This document shows, in pieces, positions 1-7,487 of a stretch of 64,000 bases of DNA. Positions within the stretch are counted from its first letter, which is position 1. Every line of letters begins with the position of its first letter. Below the pieces are notes generated by a model, which saw nothing but the letters and a program-made list of their open reading frames with translations, was not told the DNA's origin and did no database searches. The translations under genes and the position numbers were made by a program. The stretch lies in the NCBI RefSeq assembly GCF_003112435.1, contig NZ_BDOQ01000002.1:372001-436000 (forward strand). Direction: 5' to 3'. The DNA comes from Novimethylophilus kurashikiensis. GTDB lineage: Bacteria > Pseudomonadota > Gammaproteobacteria > Burkholderiales > Methylophilaceae.

Positions 1-2
1 AT

Positions 3-740
3 TTGGCGGATCAGGCGGAATGCATCCGGGCGTTGATGCAGACGGTCAAGCTCATGTCCGAGGTCAAGGTAGTGCGGCGCTGGGGAAGCCATCCACAGGC
101 TAAGTCGATGACGGAACCACATGTCGATGTTAGCGTTCAGCGCGATATCAAATTAATCGCGATAGGTGCTTCTACCGGAGGCCCGCTGGTGCTGCGGCAA
201 ATTCTTTCCCAACTTCCCAAGCCTTATCCCATCCCCATCGTTGCCGTGCAGCACATTACCGAGGGATTTGTAGGCGGGTTTGCTGAATGGCTGTCCGGAG
301 CTTCCGGATTTCCTTGCAGGCTTGCCGAGGATGGAGAGTCGATTCTTCCCGGCTGCATCTATCTCGCCCCGGACGGCAAGCACATGACGGTGAGCCGGCA
401 AGGGCGAGTGGTTTTGATCGATAGCGAGGCCGAGCATGGACACGTCCCTTCTGTGTCGTGTCTGTTTCGTTCTGTGGCGGAAGCCTATGGCGCCCATGCA
501 GTGGGCGTGTTGTTGACCGGAATGGGCCAGGACGGGGCGGCGGAGCTTGGCAGCATGAAAGACCGCGGTGCGCTGACTGTTGCCCAGGATCAATCGAGTT
601 CGGTCGTTTATGGAATGCCGGGGGAAGCGGTCAGGCTGGGTGCGGCAAGCCAGGTGCTTTCCCCGGAAAAAATCGCTGCGGCATTAGCTGCGCTTGTATA
701 TAGCGAAAGCCTTAGCCATGGCAAAGAGGGAGTGACATGA
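3..740 (+). CDS. cheB: Chemotaxis protein-glutamate methylesterase CheB (5' end cut by window)
   Basis: C-terminal methylesterase half of CheB, which removes methyl groups from chemoreceptor glutamates in the cytoplasm. The visible 245 residues begin in the linker after the receiver domain, which lies outside the window, so the codon at base 3 is not a true start. Catalytic residues of the family are present: Ser in GASTGG (visible residue 57), His in VQHI (84) and Asp in GMGQDGA (177). The stop codon overlaps the start of the next gene (ATGA), which implies translational coupling to the GGDEF-EAL protein. This pairing suggests a chemosensory-type pathway that feeds into cyclic-di-GMP rather than only flagellar control; that part is inference. 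Confidence 0.93.
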   Translation: MADQAECIRALMQTVKLMSEVKVVRRWGSHPQAKSMTEPHVDVSVQRDIKLIAIGASTGGPLVLRQILSQLPKPYPIPIVAVQHITEGFVGGFAEWLSGASGFPCRLAEDGESILPGCIYLAPDGKHMTVSRQGRVVLIDSEAEHGHVPSVSCLFRSVAEAYGAHAVGVLLTGMGQDGAAELGSMKDRGALTVAQDQSSSVVYGMPGEAVRLGAASQVLSPEKIAAALAALVYSESLSHGKEGVT

Positions 741-3700
741 TGCAGAACACGAACAACAACCCGCCGACGGAAATCCTGCTTGCCGAGGATAGTCCGACGC
801 AAGCTCAAAAACTCCGCTACCTGCTAGAGCAGAACGGCTATCACGTCACGGCGGCGGCTAATGGAAAGCTTGCCTTGGAAGCGCTTGCCAGGGGCACGCC
901 GCAACTCATCATCAGCGATGTGATGATGCCAGAGATGGATGGCTATCAGCTTTGCAAGGCAGTTAAGAGCAATAGCGATACGGCTCATATCCCGGTCATG
1001 CTGGTGACCGGCATGGCGGATGTGCGCGATGTGATGAAGGGGCTGGAATGCGGCGCGGATCACTTTATCCGCAAGCCCTACGACGAAAAATACCTGTTAT
1101 CTCATATTGACTACCTGCTGATGAACCGGCGTATGCGTAAAGGGCAGGCGGTGCAGATGGGGATTGAGATTTACCTGCTGGGGCAGCGGCATTTCATTAC
1201 TGTGGAACGACAGCAAATCCTCGATTTGCTGATTTCCATCTACGAAGAAGCTATCCGCATGAACGATGAGCTGACGCAGCAGCAACAGCGGCTCGAGCAT
1301 TCCCATCAATCGCTGAACGGCTTGTACCAGATTGCAGACGGTTTGAATCATGCGACCAGCGAGCAGGAAGTCGTCGAGAATGCCGTGGAAAAAGCGCTGG
1401 AAATGCCAGGCGTACAAGCATGCTGGATATGGCTGCGAGATGGAGAGGCGGGATTTCGCCTGGCGGGGGCGCGCCATATCATGCTGCCGGAGTTCTGCCA
1501 TGTATCGGAAAACGGCTGCCATTGCCAACGGCGTTTGCTGACTGGCGAATTGAATGAAGCTACCAATATCCTGGATTGTGAACGGCTCAAGCAGCTCGAT
1601 CCGGTTCAACATGCTGCCCATGTCAGCATTCCGCTCGGTACGCCGGATGAGATGCTGGGCATCATGAATCTGTCCGGGTACGGCGGCAAGGTGTTCAACG
1701 AAGACGAGCTCAAGATCGCTAACGGCATCGGCAAACAGGTCAATATTGCCCTCAACCGAGCCCACTTGCATACCCAACTTGAACGCCTGGTGGAACAGCG
1801 TACCGCTGCCTTGCTGCAAACTCAGGGAAAGCTCGACAGCATCCTCGCGTCCATGGAGGACGTGGTCTACTCAGCCTCGGCCAAGCCGCCCCACGAGTTG
1901 CTATTCCTTAATCGTGCGGCCGAGACGATGTACGGTAAGCCCATGGAGATCCTCACTGCCGCCTCCCATGTCTGGCTGGAGAATGTTTATCCCGAAGACC
2001 GTGCTAATGCCTTGGCCAGCCTCGAAACTGTGCTGCACCAAGGCAGTTCCGATATCGTGTACCGCATCTTGCGCGGCGACGGTGAAATCAGGTGGCTGCG
2101 TGATCGCACTCATCTGGTCAGCGATGATGCAGGGCAGCCATTGCGGTTGGATGGCATTATCGAGGACATCACCGAGCGCAAGATGCAGGAAGAGAGGATC
2201 CTGCGGCTGAACCGGGTCTATGCGGTGCTGAGCGGCATCAATATGGCGATCGTGCATATCGGCGAGCGTAGGACATTATTGAAAACCGCTTGCGACATTG
2301 CCACCAAAGACGGTGGCTTCAAGCTGGCCTGGATCGGGCAAATCGATACAGAAGCTGGCATCGTCGTACCTAAGGAGCAATCGGGCGTTGAACACGGATA
2401 TCTCGATGCGTTGGCAATTTCCCTCGACCCCCAATCGCCGCATGGACAGGGCCCTGTGGCACGGGCGTTACGAGAAGGGCGCCCCGTCATCTGCAACGAT
2501 ATTCGCAATGACCTTGCGATGATGAATTGGCGAGCCTTGGCGGATCGCGAGGGATTCAGATCCCTTGCGGCTTTTCCTATTGAAGTCGATGGTCGTATCG
2601 ATAGCGTATTCACCTTGTATTCAGCCGAGCCTGGGTTCTTCGATCAGGACGAGATCAAGCTGTTGAAGGAAATGGTAGGTGATGTCGGGTATGCCCTGAG
2701 CAATATCCAAAAGGGCGAAATGCTGAGTTACCTGGCCTCCTACGATGGTGTATCCGGCTTGCCCAACCGTTCGCTATTGCAGGATAGGCTGCGTCTGGCG
2801 CTGGCTCAGGCGAGCCGCAACGGAGATATGGTGGCAGTCCTGTTCATCGACCTCGACCGTTTCAAGAACGTCAACGATAGCCTGGGACATAACATCGGCG
2901 ACATGCTGCTGAAAGAAACGGGCGAACGTCTCAAGGGATGTGTGAGGGAAATCGATACTGTATCTCGCATGGGAGGTGATGAGTTCGCCGTGTTGATGAC
3001 CGATATCAAGCGTCCAAAGGAGGTTACCGTCACGGCTCAGCAAATACTCGAAGCCGTTGCCCGACTCTACACCGTCGATGAATACGAGTTGTTTCTCACG
3101 GCGAGTATCGGTATCAGCTTGTTCCCGCGTGACGGACTGGACGAGCATTTACTGCTCAAGAACGCAGATACTGCCATGTACCGTGCCAAAAATGCCGGTA
3201 AGAATCGTTTTGAATTCTTTACCAGCAGCATGACGGAAACCGCTATGCGCAGGATGGAACTGGAGAGTCAATTACGGCAGGCGCTGGAACGGCAGGAGTT
3301 CTTGCTGTATTACCAGCCCCAGGCCGATCTCAAGACCGGACAATTGATCGGGTTGGAGGTGTTGCTGCGTTGGCAGCATCCGAAGCTTGGCGTCATCTCT
3401 CCCGGTGAATTTATTCCTATCCTTGAAGAAACCGGACTGATCGTTCCCATTGGTGAATGGATCCTGAAGACTGCGTGCCAGCAGACTACTCAATGGTCCG
3501 AATTAGGACTGCCGCAGCTTCGTATCGCCGTCAATCTTTCCGCCAGGCAGTTCGATCGGCAGGACTTGGGACAAGTGGTGGGGAGTATCCTCGCCGAAAC
3601 CGGCTTCGATCCGCAGCAGTTGGAGCTTGAACTCACCGAGAGTATCTTCATCGAAGCATCGCAAAATACGCTGGATATCCTCAATGAGTTTCGACGGATG

Positions 3701-4033
3701 GGAATACGTCTGGCCGTCGATGATTTCGGTACGGGCTATTCGTCTCTCAGCTACCTGCGCCGGTTTCCCGTTACTGCAGTCAAGATCGACCAGTCATTTG
3801 TTTTTAGCGTGACGAACGACCCGGATGCTGCGGCGCTGGTGAGGTCTATCATCAGCATGGCACATGAACTGCGACTCAACGTGATCGCGGAAGGGGTGGA
3901 AACAGAAGCCCAACTGGAATTCCTGGCTCAACATCGCTGCGATGAAATCCAGGGCTTCCACTTGAGCAAGCCGTTACCGGCCGAATCGTGCCTTGCGTGG
4001 ATGAAAAGTTTTACCGAGAAAACGAGTTCTTAG
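737..4033 (+). CDS. Response regulator with GAF, PAS, GGDEF and EAL domains
   Basis: Protein of 1098 residues that probably makes and/or degrades cyclic-di-GMP. Order: receiver (about 12-130, phosphoacceptor Asp61 in ISDVMMPEMDG), GAF (about 195-345), PAS with PAC (about 367-490), second GAF (about 505-660), GGDEF (about 665-830) and EAL (about 845-1090). The GGDEF motif is intact and preceded by a REID inhibitory-site motif exactly five residues upstream. The EAL signature reads EVL, but the downstream NLSARQF, DDFGTGYSS, KID and EGVET motifs are present, so hydrolase activity is plausible. No membrane segment is visible. It overlaps cheB by four bases, so its receiver is likely phosphorylated by the CheA-type kinase of that cluster. 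Confidence 0.93.
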   Translation: MMQNTNNNPPTEILLAEDSPTQAQKLRYLLEQNGYHVTAAANGKLALEALARGTPQLIISDVMMPEMDGYQLCKAVKSNSDTAHIPVMLVTGMADVRDVMKGLECGADHFIRKPYDEKYLLSHIDYLLMNRRMRKGQAVQMGIEIYLLGQRHFITVERQQILDLLISIYEEAIRMNDELTQQQQRLEHSHQSLNGLYQIADGLNHATSEQEVVENAVEKALEMPGVQACWIWLRDGEAGFRLAGARHIMLPEFCHVSENGCHCQRRLLTGELNEATNILDCERLKQLDPVQHAAHVSIPLGTPDEMLGIMNLSGYGGKVFNEDELKIANGIGKQVNIALNRAHLHTQLERLVEQRTAALLQTQGKLDSILASMEDVVYSASAKPPHELLFLNRAAETMYGKPMEILTAASHVWLENVYPEDRANALASLETVLHQGSSDIVYRILRGDGEIRWLRDRTHLVSDDAGQPLRLDGIIEDITERKMQEERILRLNRVYAVLSGINMAIVHIGERRTLLKTACDIATKDGGFKLAWIGQIDTEAGIVVPKEQSGVEHGYLDALAISLDPQSPHGQGPVARALREGRPVICNDIRNDLAMMNWRALADREGFRSLAAFPIEVDGRIDSVFTLYSAEPGFFDQDEIKLLKEMVGDVGYALSNIQKGEMLSYLASYDGVSGLPNRSLLQDRLRLALAQASRNGDMVAVLFIDLDRFKNVNDSLGHNIGDMLLKETGERLKGCVREIDTVSRMGGDEFAVLMTDIKRPKEVTVTAQQILEAVARLYTVDEYELFLTASIGISLFPRDGLDEHLLLKNADTAMYRAKNAGKNRFEFFTSSMTETAMRRMELESQLRQALERQEFLLYYQPQADLKTGQLIGLEVLLRWQHPKLGVISPGEFIPILEETGLIVPIGEWILKTACQQTTQWSELGLPQLRIAVNLSARQFDRQDLGQVVGSILAETGFDPQQLELELTESIFIEASQNTLDILNEFRRMGIRLAVDDFGTGYSSLSYLRRFPVTAVKIDQSFVFSVTNDPDAAALVRSIISMAHELRLNVIAEGVETEAQLEFLAQHRCDEIQGFHLSKPLPAESCLAWMKSFTEKTSS

Positions 4034-4064
4034 AGCCTCTTAGGCAATATGCACGGACCTTCGC

Positions 4065-4089
4065 GCACACTTGTCAAGACAAGTTGTGC
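4065..4089. repeat. Inverted repeat downstream of the GGDEF-EAL gene
   Basis: Arms GCACACTTGTC and GACAAGTTGTGC around a two-base loop, with one unpaired base. It begins about 30 bases after the stop codon. No T-run follows, so it is not a standard Rho-independent terminator, though it could protect the 3' end of the mRNA. Confidence 0.45.
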
Positions 4090-4139
4090 ACACTACTTGA
4101 GAACTTACTTTAAGTTCTAACGCAAATTTACCGTTATTC

Positions 4140-4285
4140 CTGGGTATTTGATTAAGTTATTGATAATAAATAATAAAATTGGATTGTTTAATTTTTGATC
4201 TAGCTTGGAAAAGCGCAATTGCAAGAATGAGTTACAAACTTATGACGAGCTTGTTCACAAACTTATCCACAGGTTCTGTGGATGA
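4140..4285. promoter_or_regulatory. AT-rich stretch followed by DnaA-box-like sites
   Basis: About 60 bases almost free of G and C (4140-4200) are followed by TTGTTCACA (4251-4259, one mismatch to the DnaA box), a perfect box TTATCCACA (4263-4271) and an inverted near-box TGTGGATGA (4277-4285). The last two form a hairpin-like palindrome. The arrangement resembles a DnaA-binding cluster beside an unwinding element. No replication gene is nearby, so function is not established; DnaA titration or regulation are possible. Confidence 0.4.
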
Positions 4286-4299
4286 ATAAGGACGAGAGA

Positions 4300-4607
4300 A
4301 CACCATGTTTGTAAGTCATTTGTCTAGCGCCTTTCCCGGTTCGGATGGCCTTGGGATAGCCCCGGACCGCCGCCTGATCCATCATCCTCATCACATATTG
4401 GCCGGAAATTCTGAAATCGGTGGTCAGAACCTTGATGTGCCGGCCATTGACCAGAGCATCACTGATGAAATCCATCGGCCAGATCTGGTTCTGACCAGCC
4501 GGCAATTCAAAGGCCTGCCGTTCGACGGCAACGCCATGTCGCTTCTTGCGGCAACGGACGGCTAGGCTGACATCCCGGTTATCACCGACGCTAAACGCAA
4601 TTCTCAC
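4300..4607 (-). pseudogene. IS3-family transposase (OrfB) remnant
   Basis: On the minus strand this stretch reads as a piece of an IS3-family OrfB integrase domain: an arginine/lysine-rich segment, then QNQIWPMDFISDALVNGR, matching the family pattern PNQ.WSMDF.SDAL.NGR, then a ...YPKAIRT segment. The region between, which normally carries VVDDFT and following residues, is deleted. The TDQGPEF motif bearing a catalytic Asp has become TGKGAR. The fragment lacks the rest of the transposase and visible terminal repeats, so it is a dead relic. It sits just upstream of the norE promoter. Confidence 0.7.
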
Positions 4608-4618
4608 GCCAACTCCAA

Positions 4619-4658
4619 TTGACGCAAATCAAGGACTCGCAACACCAACCCCCATAAT
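4619..4658 (+). promoter_or_regulatory. FNR/DNR-type box and -10 element upstream of norE
   Basis: TTGACGCAAATCAA at 4619-4632 matches the FNR/ANR/DNR consensus TTGAT-N4-ATCAA at nine of ten positions. CATAAT at 4653-4658 fits a -10 element. This would put transcription start near 4666, with the box centred about 41 bases upstream, the class II activator position. It suggests the nor accessory cluster is induced by low oxygen or nitric oxide. Confidence 0.65.
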
Positions 4659-4689
4659 ATGAGGCCATATCATTAACGAGTAGCCTCTC

Positions 4690-5301
4690 ATGAACTTATG
4701 CACCTTAGCTATACAGCAGTTTGAGCCAGAGCCAGCCCAGCCTGCTGATGGTGCGTTGCCGGGCGACCTTGCTATCTGGATTTTCATCCTCGCCGAGATG
4801 CTGGCTTTCGGCGTGTTGTTTGTCGTGTATGCCTTTACCCGCGTCCACAATGTCGAGTTGTTCAACGAGTCCCAGCTTACGTTGAGCCGGACTTCGGGGG
4901 CGATCAATACGTTGGCGTTGATTACGAGCAGTTATTGCGTGGTGCGGGCGGTTTCGGCGATCAGGCGGGGGGCTTCGCAGGGTTGCGCGAACTGGCTTAT
5001 CGGCGCGCTGCTGTTGGGTGGGGTGTTTGTTGCGATCAAGATGATGGAGTTTCATGCCAAGTTCGCGGCGGGCATCACGCTCAGCACCAACACCTTCTAC
5101 ATGTTCTACCTGGCGCTGACATTCTTCCACTTCATGCACGTGCTGATGGGCATGGTGATCCTGGCTTGCGTCATTCTGAAGGCGCGGCGCGGCGGGTATA
5201 GCAGGCATGACTATGTGGGGGTGGAAACCGGGGCTTCGTTCTGGCACATGGTCGATCTGTTGTGGATCATTCTTTTTCCGCTTGTTTACATCATTCATTA
5301 A
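4690..5301 (+). CDS. norE: NorE-like protein, cytochrome c oxidase subunit III family
   Basis: Integral membrane protein of 203 residues with five predicted helices (about 27-47, 70-88, 100-118, 134-160, 182-202). The third helix block with KMMEFHAKF and the HFMHVLMGM segment are typical of heme-copper oxidase subunit III homologues. The short, five-helix form beside norF, norQ and norD points to NorE, an accessory protein that raises nitric oxide reductase activity. The Shine-Dalgarno sequence is weak. A repeat element separates it from norF. Confidence 0.82.
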   Translation: MNLCTLAIQQFEPEPAQPADGALPGDLAIWIFILAEMLAFGVLFVVYAFTRVHNVELFNESQLTLSRTSGAINTLALITSSYCVVRAVSAIRRGASQGCANWLIGALLLGGVFVAIKMMEFHAKFAAGITLSTNTFYMFYLALTFFHFMHVLMGMVILACVILKARRGGYSRHDYVGVETGASFWHMVDLLWIILFPLVYIIH

Positions 5302-5444
5302 GGAAGCCCTGAACAAATGAGCGAGCGGGATAAAGCGCAAGGCGCACGGAGCGCAATGATCGAGACATATCAATTGGATAGGCGAGGGAATGAGCACCGC
5401 GCAACACAGCGATTTGCCCGCGCAGCCATTTGTTCAGGGCTTCC
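5302..5444. repeat. MITE-like element with 18-bp perfect terminal inverted repeats
   Basis: Bases 5302-5319 (GGAAGCCCTGAACAAATG) are repeated exactly in inverted orientation at 5427-5444, bounding a 143-bp element with further internal complementarity, including a near-palindromic centre around TATCAATTGGATA. It contains no gene. It lies between norE and norF in the same operon, and its right end directly precedes the norF ribosome-binding site. Confidence 0.75.
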
Positions 5445-5456
5445 GAGGGGGATGAA

Positions 5457-5720
5457 ATGAAGACGGATACATTCTCTACCTTCATCTGGCTGGCGCTCGT
5501 CGGACTCACCATCACGACTTGGCGTATCGGCGAAACCGGGCTGGCGGGCAAGGGGGCGATGCTGGCGTTGCTGGTCATCGCGCTCATCAAGGGCCAGATG
5601 GTGGCGAACTATTTCATGGGGGTGCGTCATGCGTATTGGGGCTGGCGGGCGCTCGTTCTCGTTTATTTCATATTGGTCGGCGGGCTGATTGCCGCGGCTT
5701 ATCTCATGGGGGTGCAATGA
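5457..5720 (+). CDS. norF: NorF-like protein, cytochrome c oxidase subunit IV family
   Basis: Small membrane protein of 87 residues with three helices (about 5-24, 31-52, 61-84). The sequence LIKGQMVANYFMGVR between helices two and three is characteristic of the cytochrome oxidase subunit IV/NorF family. ATG at 5457 is preferred because GAGGGGG lies just upstream; an in-frame TTG at 5430 lies inside the repeat element. The stop overlaps the norQ start (ATGA). NorF is an accessory factor for nitric oxide reductase activity. Confidence 0.8.
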   Translation: MKTDTFSTFIWLALVGLTITTWRIGETGLAGKGAMLALLVIALIKGQMVANYFMGVRHAYWGWRALVLVYFILVGGLIAAAYLMGVQ

Positions 5721-6532
5721 TGTCTGCGGTGACCAATCTCAAGGAAACGGCGGAAGCGATTCCGTTTTACAAACCCAACGGCAGCGAGGTGGAGCTGTTC
5801 GAGCGTGCCTGGCGCAATACGCTGCCGCTGCTCATCAAGGGGCCGACGGGCTGCGGCAAGACGCGCTTCGTCGCGCACATGGCGGCACGGCTCGGCCTTC
5901 CGCTCTACACCGTGGCCTGCCATGACGACCTGACGGCGGCCGATCTCGTCGGGCGGCACCTCATCGCCAACGGCGAAACTGTGTGGTGTGACGGGCCGTT
6001 GACGCGTGCAGTGCGCGAGGGCGGCATCTGCTACCTGGACGAAGTGGTGGAGGCGCGCAAGGACACGACCGTGGTGCTGCACCCGCTCGCCGACGACCGC
6101 CGCATTTTGCCCATCGACCGCACTGGAGAGCTGCTGGAGGCGCATCCGTCCTTCATGCTCGTGGTGTCCTACAACCCCGGCTACCAGAATTTCCTCAAGG
6201 GGATGAAGCCGTCCACGCGGCAGCGCTTCGTTTCGCTGAGCTTCGATTTTCCCGCTACGCTGCAGGAAGAAGCTATCCTCATGGGCGAAACCGGCATCGA
6301 TCCCATGACAGCCAAGCGGCTGGTCTCTATCGCCCAGGCCTTCCGCGCCTTGCGCGACCACGACCTCGAGGAAGTCGCCAGCACGCGGCTCCTGGTCTAC
6401 GCCGCTACGCTCATCAAGGACGGCTGCGAGCCAGCCTTAGCTTGCCATGCCGCGCTGGTCGAGACGCTGACCGACGATCCGGATACGGCGGCGGCGCTGG
6501 ATGAAGTGATCGAAGCCACGTTCGGCCGTTAA
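5717..6532 (+). CDS. norQ: NorQ/NirQ/CbbQ-type MoxR AAA+ ATPase
   Basis: Cytoplasmic AAA+ ATPase of 271 residues. The P-loop GPTGCGKT is at about 42-49 and Walker B ICYLDEV at about 104-110, followed by VVSYNPGY and the STRQRFVSL arginine-finger region, all typical of the NirQ/NorQ/CbbQ group. These ATPases work with a von Willebrand-domain partner (NorD or CbbO) to insert metal cofactors or remodel the target enzyme. Two consecutive ATG codons (5717, 5720) could start translation. The partner norD lies two genes downstream, which favours NorQ over CbbQ. Confidence 0.9.
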   Translation: MMSAVTNLKETAEAIPFYKPNGSEVELFERAWRNTLPLLIKGPTGCGKTRFVAHMAARLGLPLYTVACHDDLTAADLVGRHLIANGETVWCDGPLTRAVREGGICYLDEVVEARKDTTVVLHPLADDRRILPIDRTGELLEAHPSFMLVVSYNPGYQNFLKGMKPSTRQRFVSLSFDFPATLQEEAILMGETGIDPMTAKRLVSIAQAFRALRDHDLEEVASTRLLVYAATLIKDGCEPALACHAALVETLTDDPDTAAALDEVIEATFGR

Positions 6533-6535
6533 ATC

Positions 6536-7486
6536 ATGGGCAATTTGCAGGCAACGCGGCGCTGGGTGCAGGGCGGGTTCTTCGTCCTGTTCGTGCTCGC
6601 GCCCGTGTTCGACCTGTTCCGGCTAGACATCGTGCAGGGTCATTTCGTCATCTTCGGGCTGGATTGGACGCTCGGGCTCGATGCGCTGCTGGCGCACCAG
6701 ATCACGCCGCTGCAAGCCGCGCTCAATATTTTCCTGCGCGGCTTCGTGCCGGTTGCCTTGTTGGTGGGTACCGTCATCCTCGTCTCGCTCAAATACGGCC
6801 GGCTCTACTGCGGCTGGCTGTGCCCGCATTTTTCAGTCGTGGAGACCCTCAACCAGCTCATGCGCCGCGCTATCGGCAAACATAGCGTGTGGGATGGCGA
6901 AACGCTGCCGACGCAGGACAAAGGCGCTGCGCCAATCAGGCAGCACAAGGCCTGGTTATTGGTGCTGCTGCCGCTCGCAGCGATGTTCGCTTTCTTCTGG
7001 GCGACGGTCTTGCTGACCTATCTGCTGCCGCCGATGGAAATCTACGCCAACCTCTGGCACGGCACGCTGACGCGCAACCAAACACTATTCATAGGCGTGG
7101 GGATGGCCCTGTTCTTTGCCGAATTCATGCTCGCCCGCCATTTGTTCTGCCGCTTCGGCTGCGCGGCTGGGCTGTTCCAGAGCCTGGCCTGGATGGCGAA
7201 CCGGCAAGCCATGGTGGTGAGCTTCGACCGCAGCCGCGCCAGGGCCTGCCACGATTGCACCAACGCCTGCGACAACGCCTGCCCGATGCGGCTCAAGCCC
7301 CGCACCATCAAGCGCCACATGTTTTCCTGTACCCAGTGCGCAAGCTGCATCAGTGCCTGCCATATCGCACAAAACGGGCAGTCGCTGCTCGAATGGCAAG
7401 CGGGAGAGGCGGCGCTGGATAAGGCAGACCGGTCCACTGCAAGAACTCGCCGCTCGCGAGTGATCCCCATTTTGAAAGTGAACTGA
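6536..7486 (+). CDS. Membrane polyferredoxin of the NapH/NosR/CcoG type
   Basis: Protein of 316 residues with membrane helices in the first two thirds, the CGWLCPHF and CRFGCA motifs at membrane edges, and two 4Fe-4S cluster motifs near the C terminus (CHDCTNACDNACP and CTQCASCISAC). This matches the membrane ferredoxins NapH, NosR C-terminal part and CcoG, which move electrons from quinol or act in cofactor maturation. It starts 3 bases after norQ and ends 1 base before norD, so it belongs to the same operon. Its insertion between norQ and norD is uncommon; the name NorH would be speculative. Confidence 0.8.
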   Translation: MGNLQATRRWVQGGFFVLFVLAPVFDLFRLDIVQGHFVIFGLDWTLGLDALLAHQITPLQAALNIFLRGFVPVALLVGTVILVSLKYGRLYCGWLCPHFSVVETLNQLMRRAIGKHSVWDGETLPTQDKGAAPIRQHKAWLLVLLPLAAMFAFFWATVLLTYLLPPMEIYANLWHGTLTRNQTLFIGVGMALFFAEFMLARHLFCRFGCAAGLFQSLAWMANRQAMVVSFDRSRARACHDCTNACDNACPMRLKPRTIKRHMFSCTQCASCISACHIAQNGQSLLEWQAGEAALDKADRSTARTRRSRVIPILKVN

Positions 7487-7487
7487 C

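Noticed and set aside
4065-4089. Terminator for the GGDEF-EAL gene
   Set aside because: The stem is good but there is no T-run on either strand, so it was kept only as an inverted repeat.
4305-4565. Plus-strand open reading frame of 86 codons upstream of norE
   Set aside because: It is antisense to the transposase remnant and has no recognisable motif.
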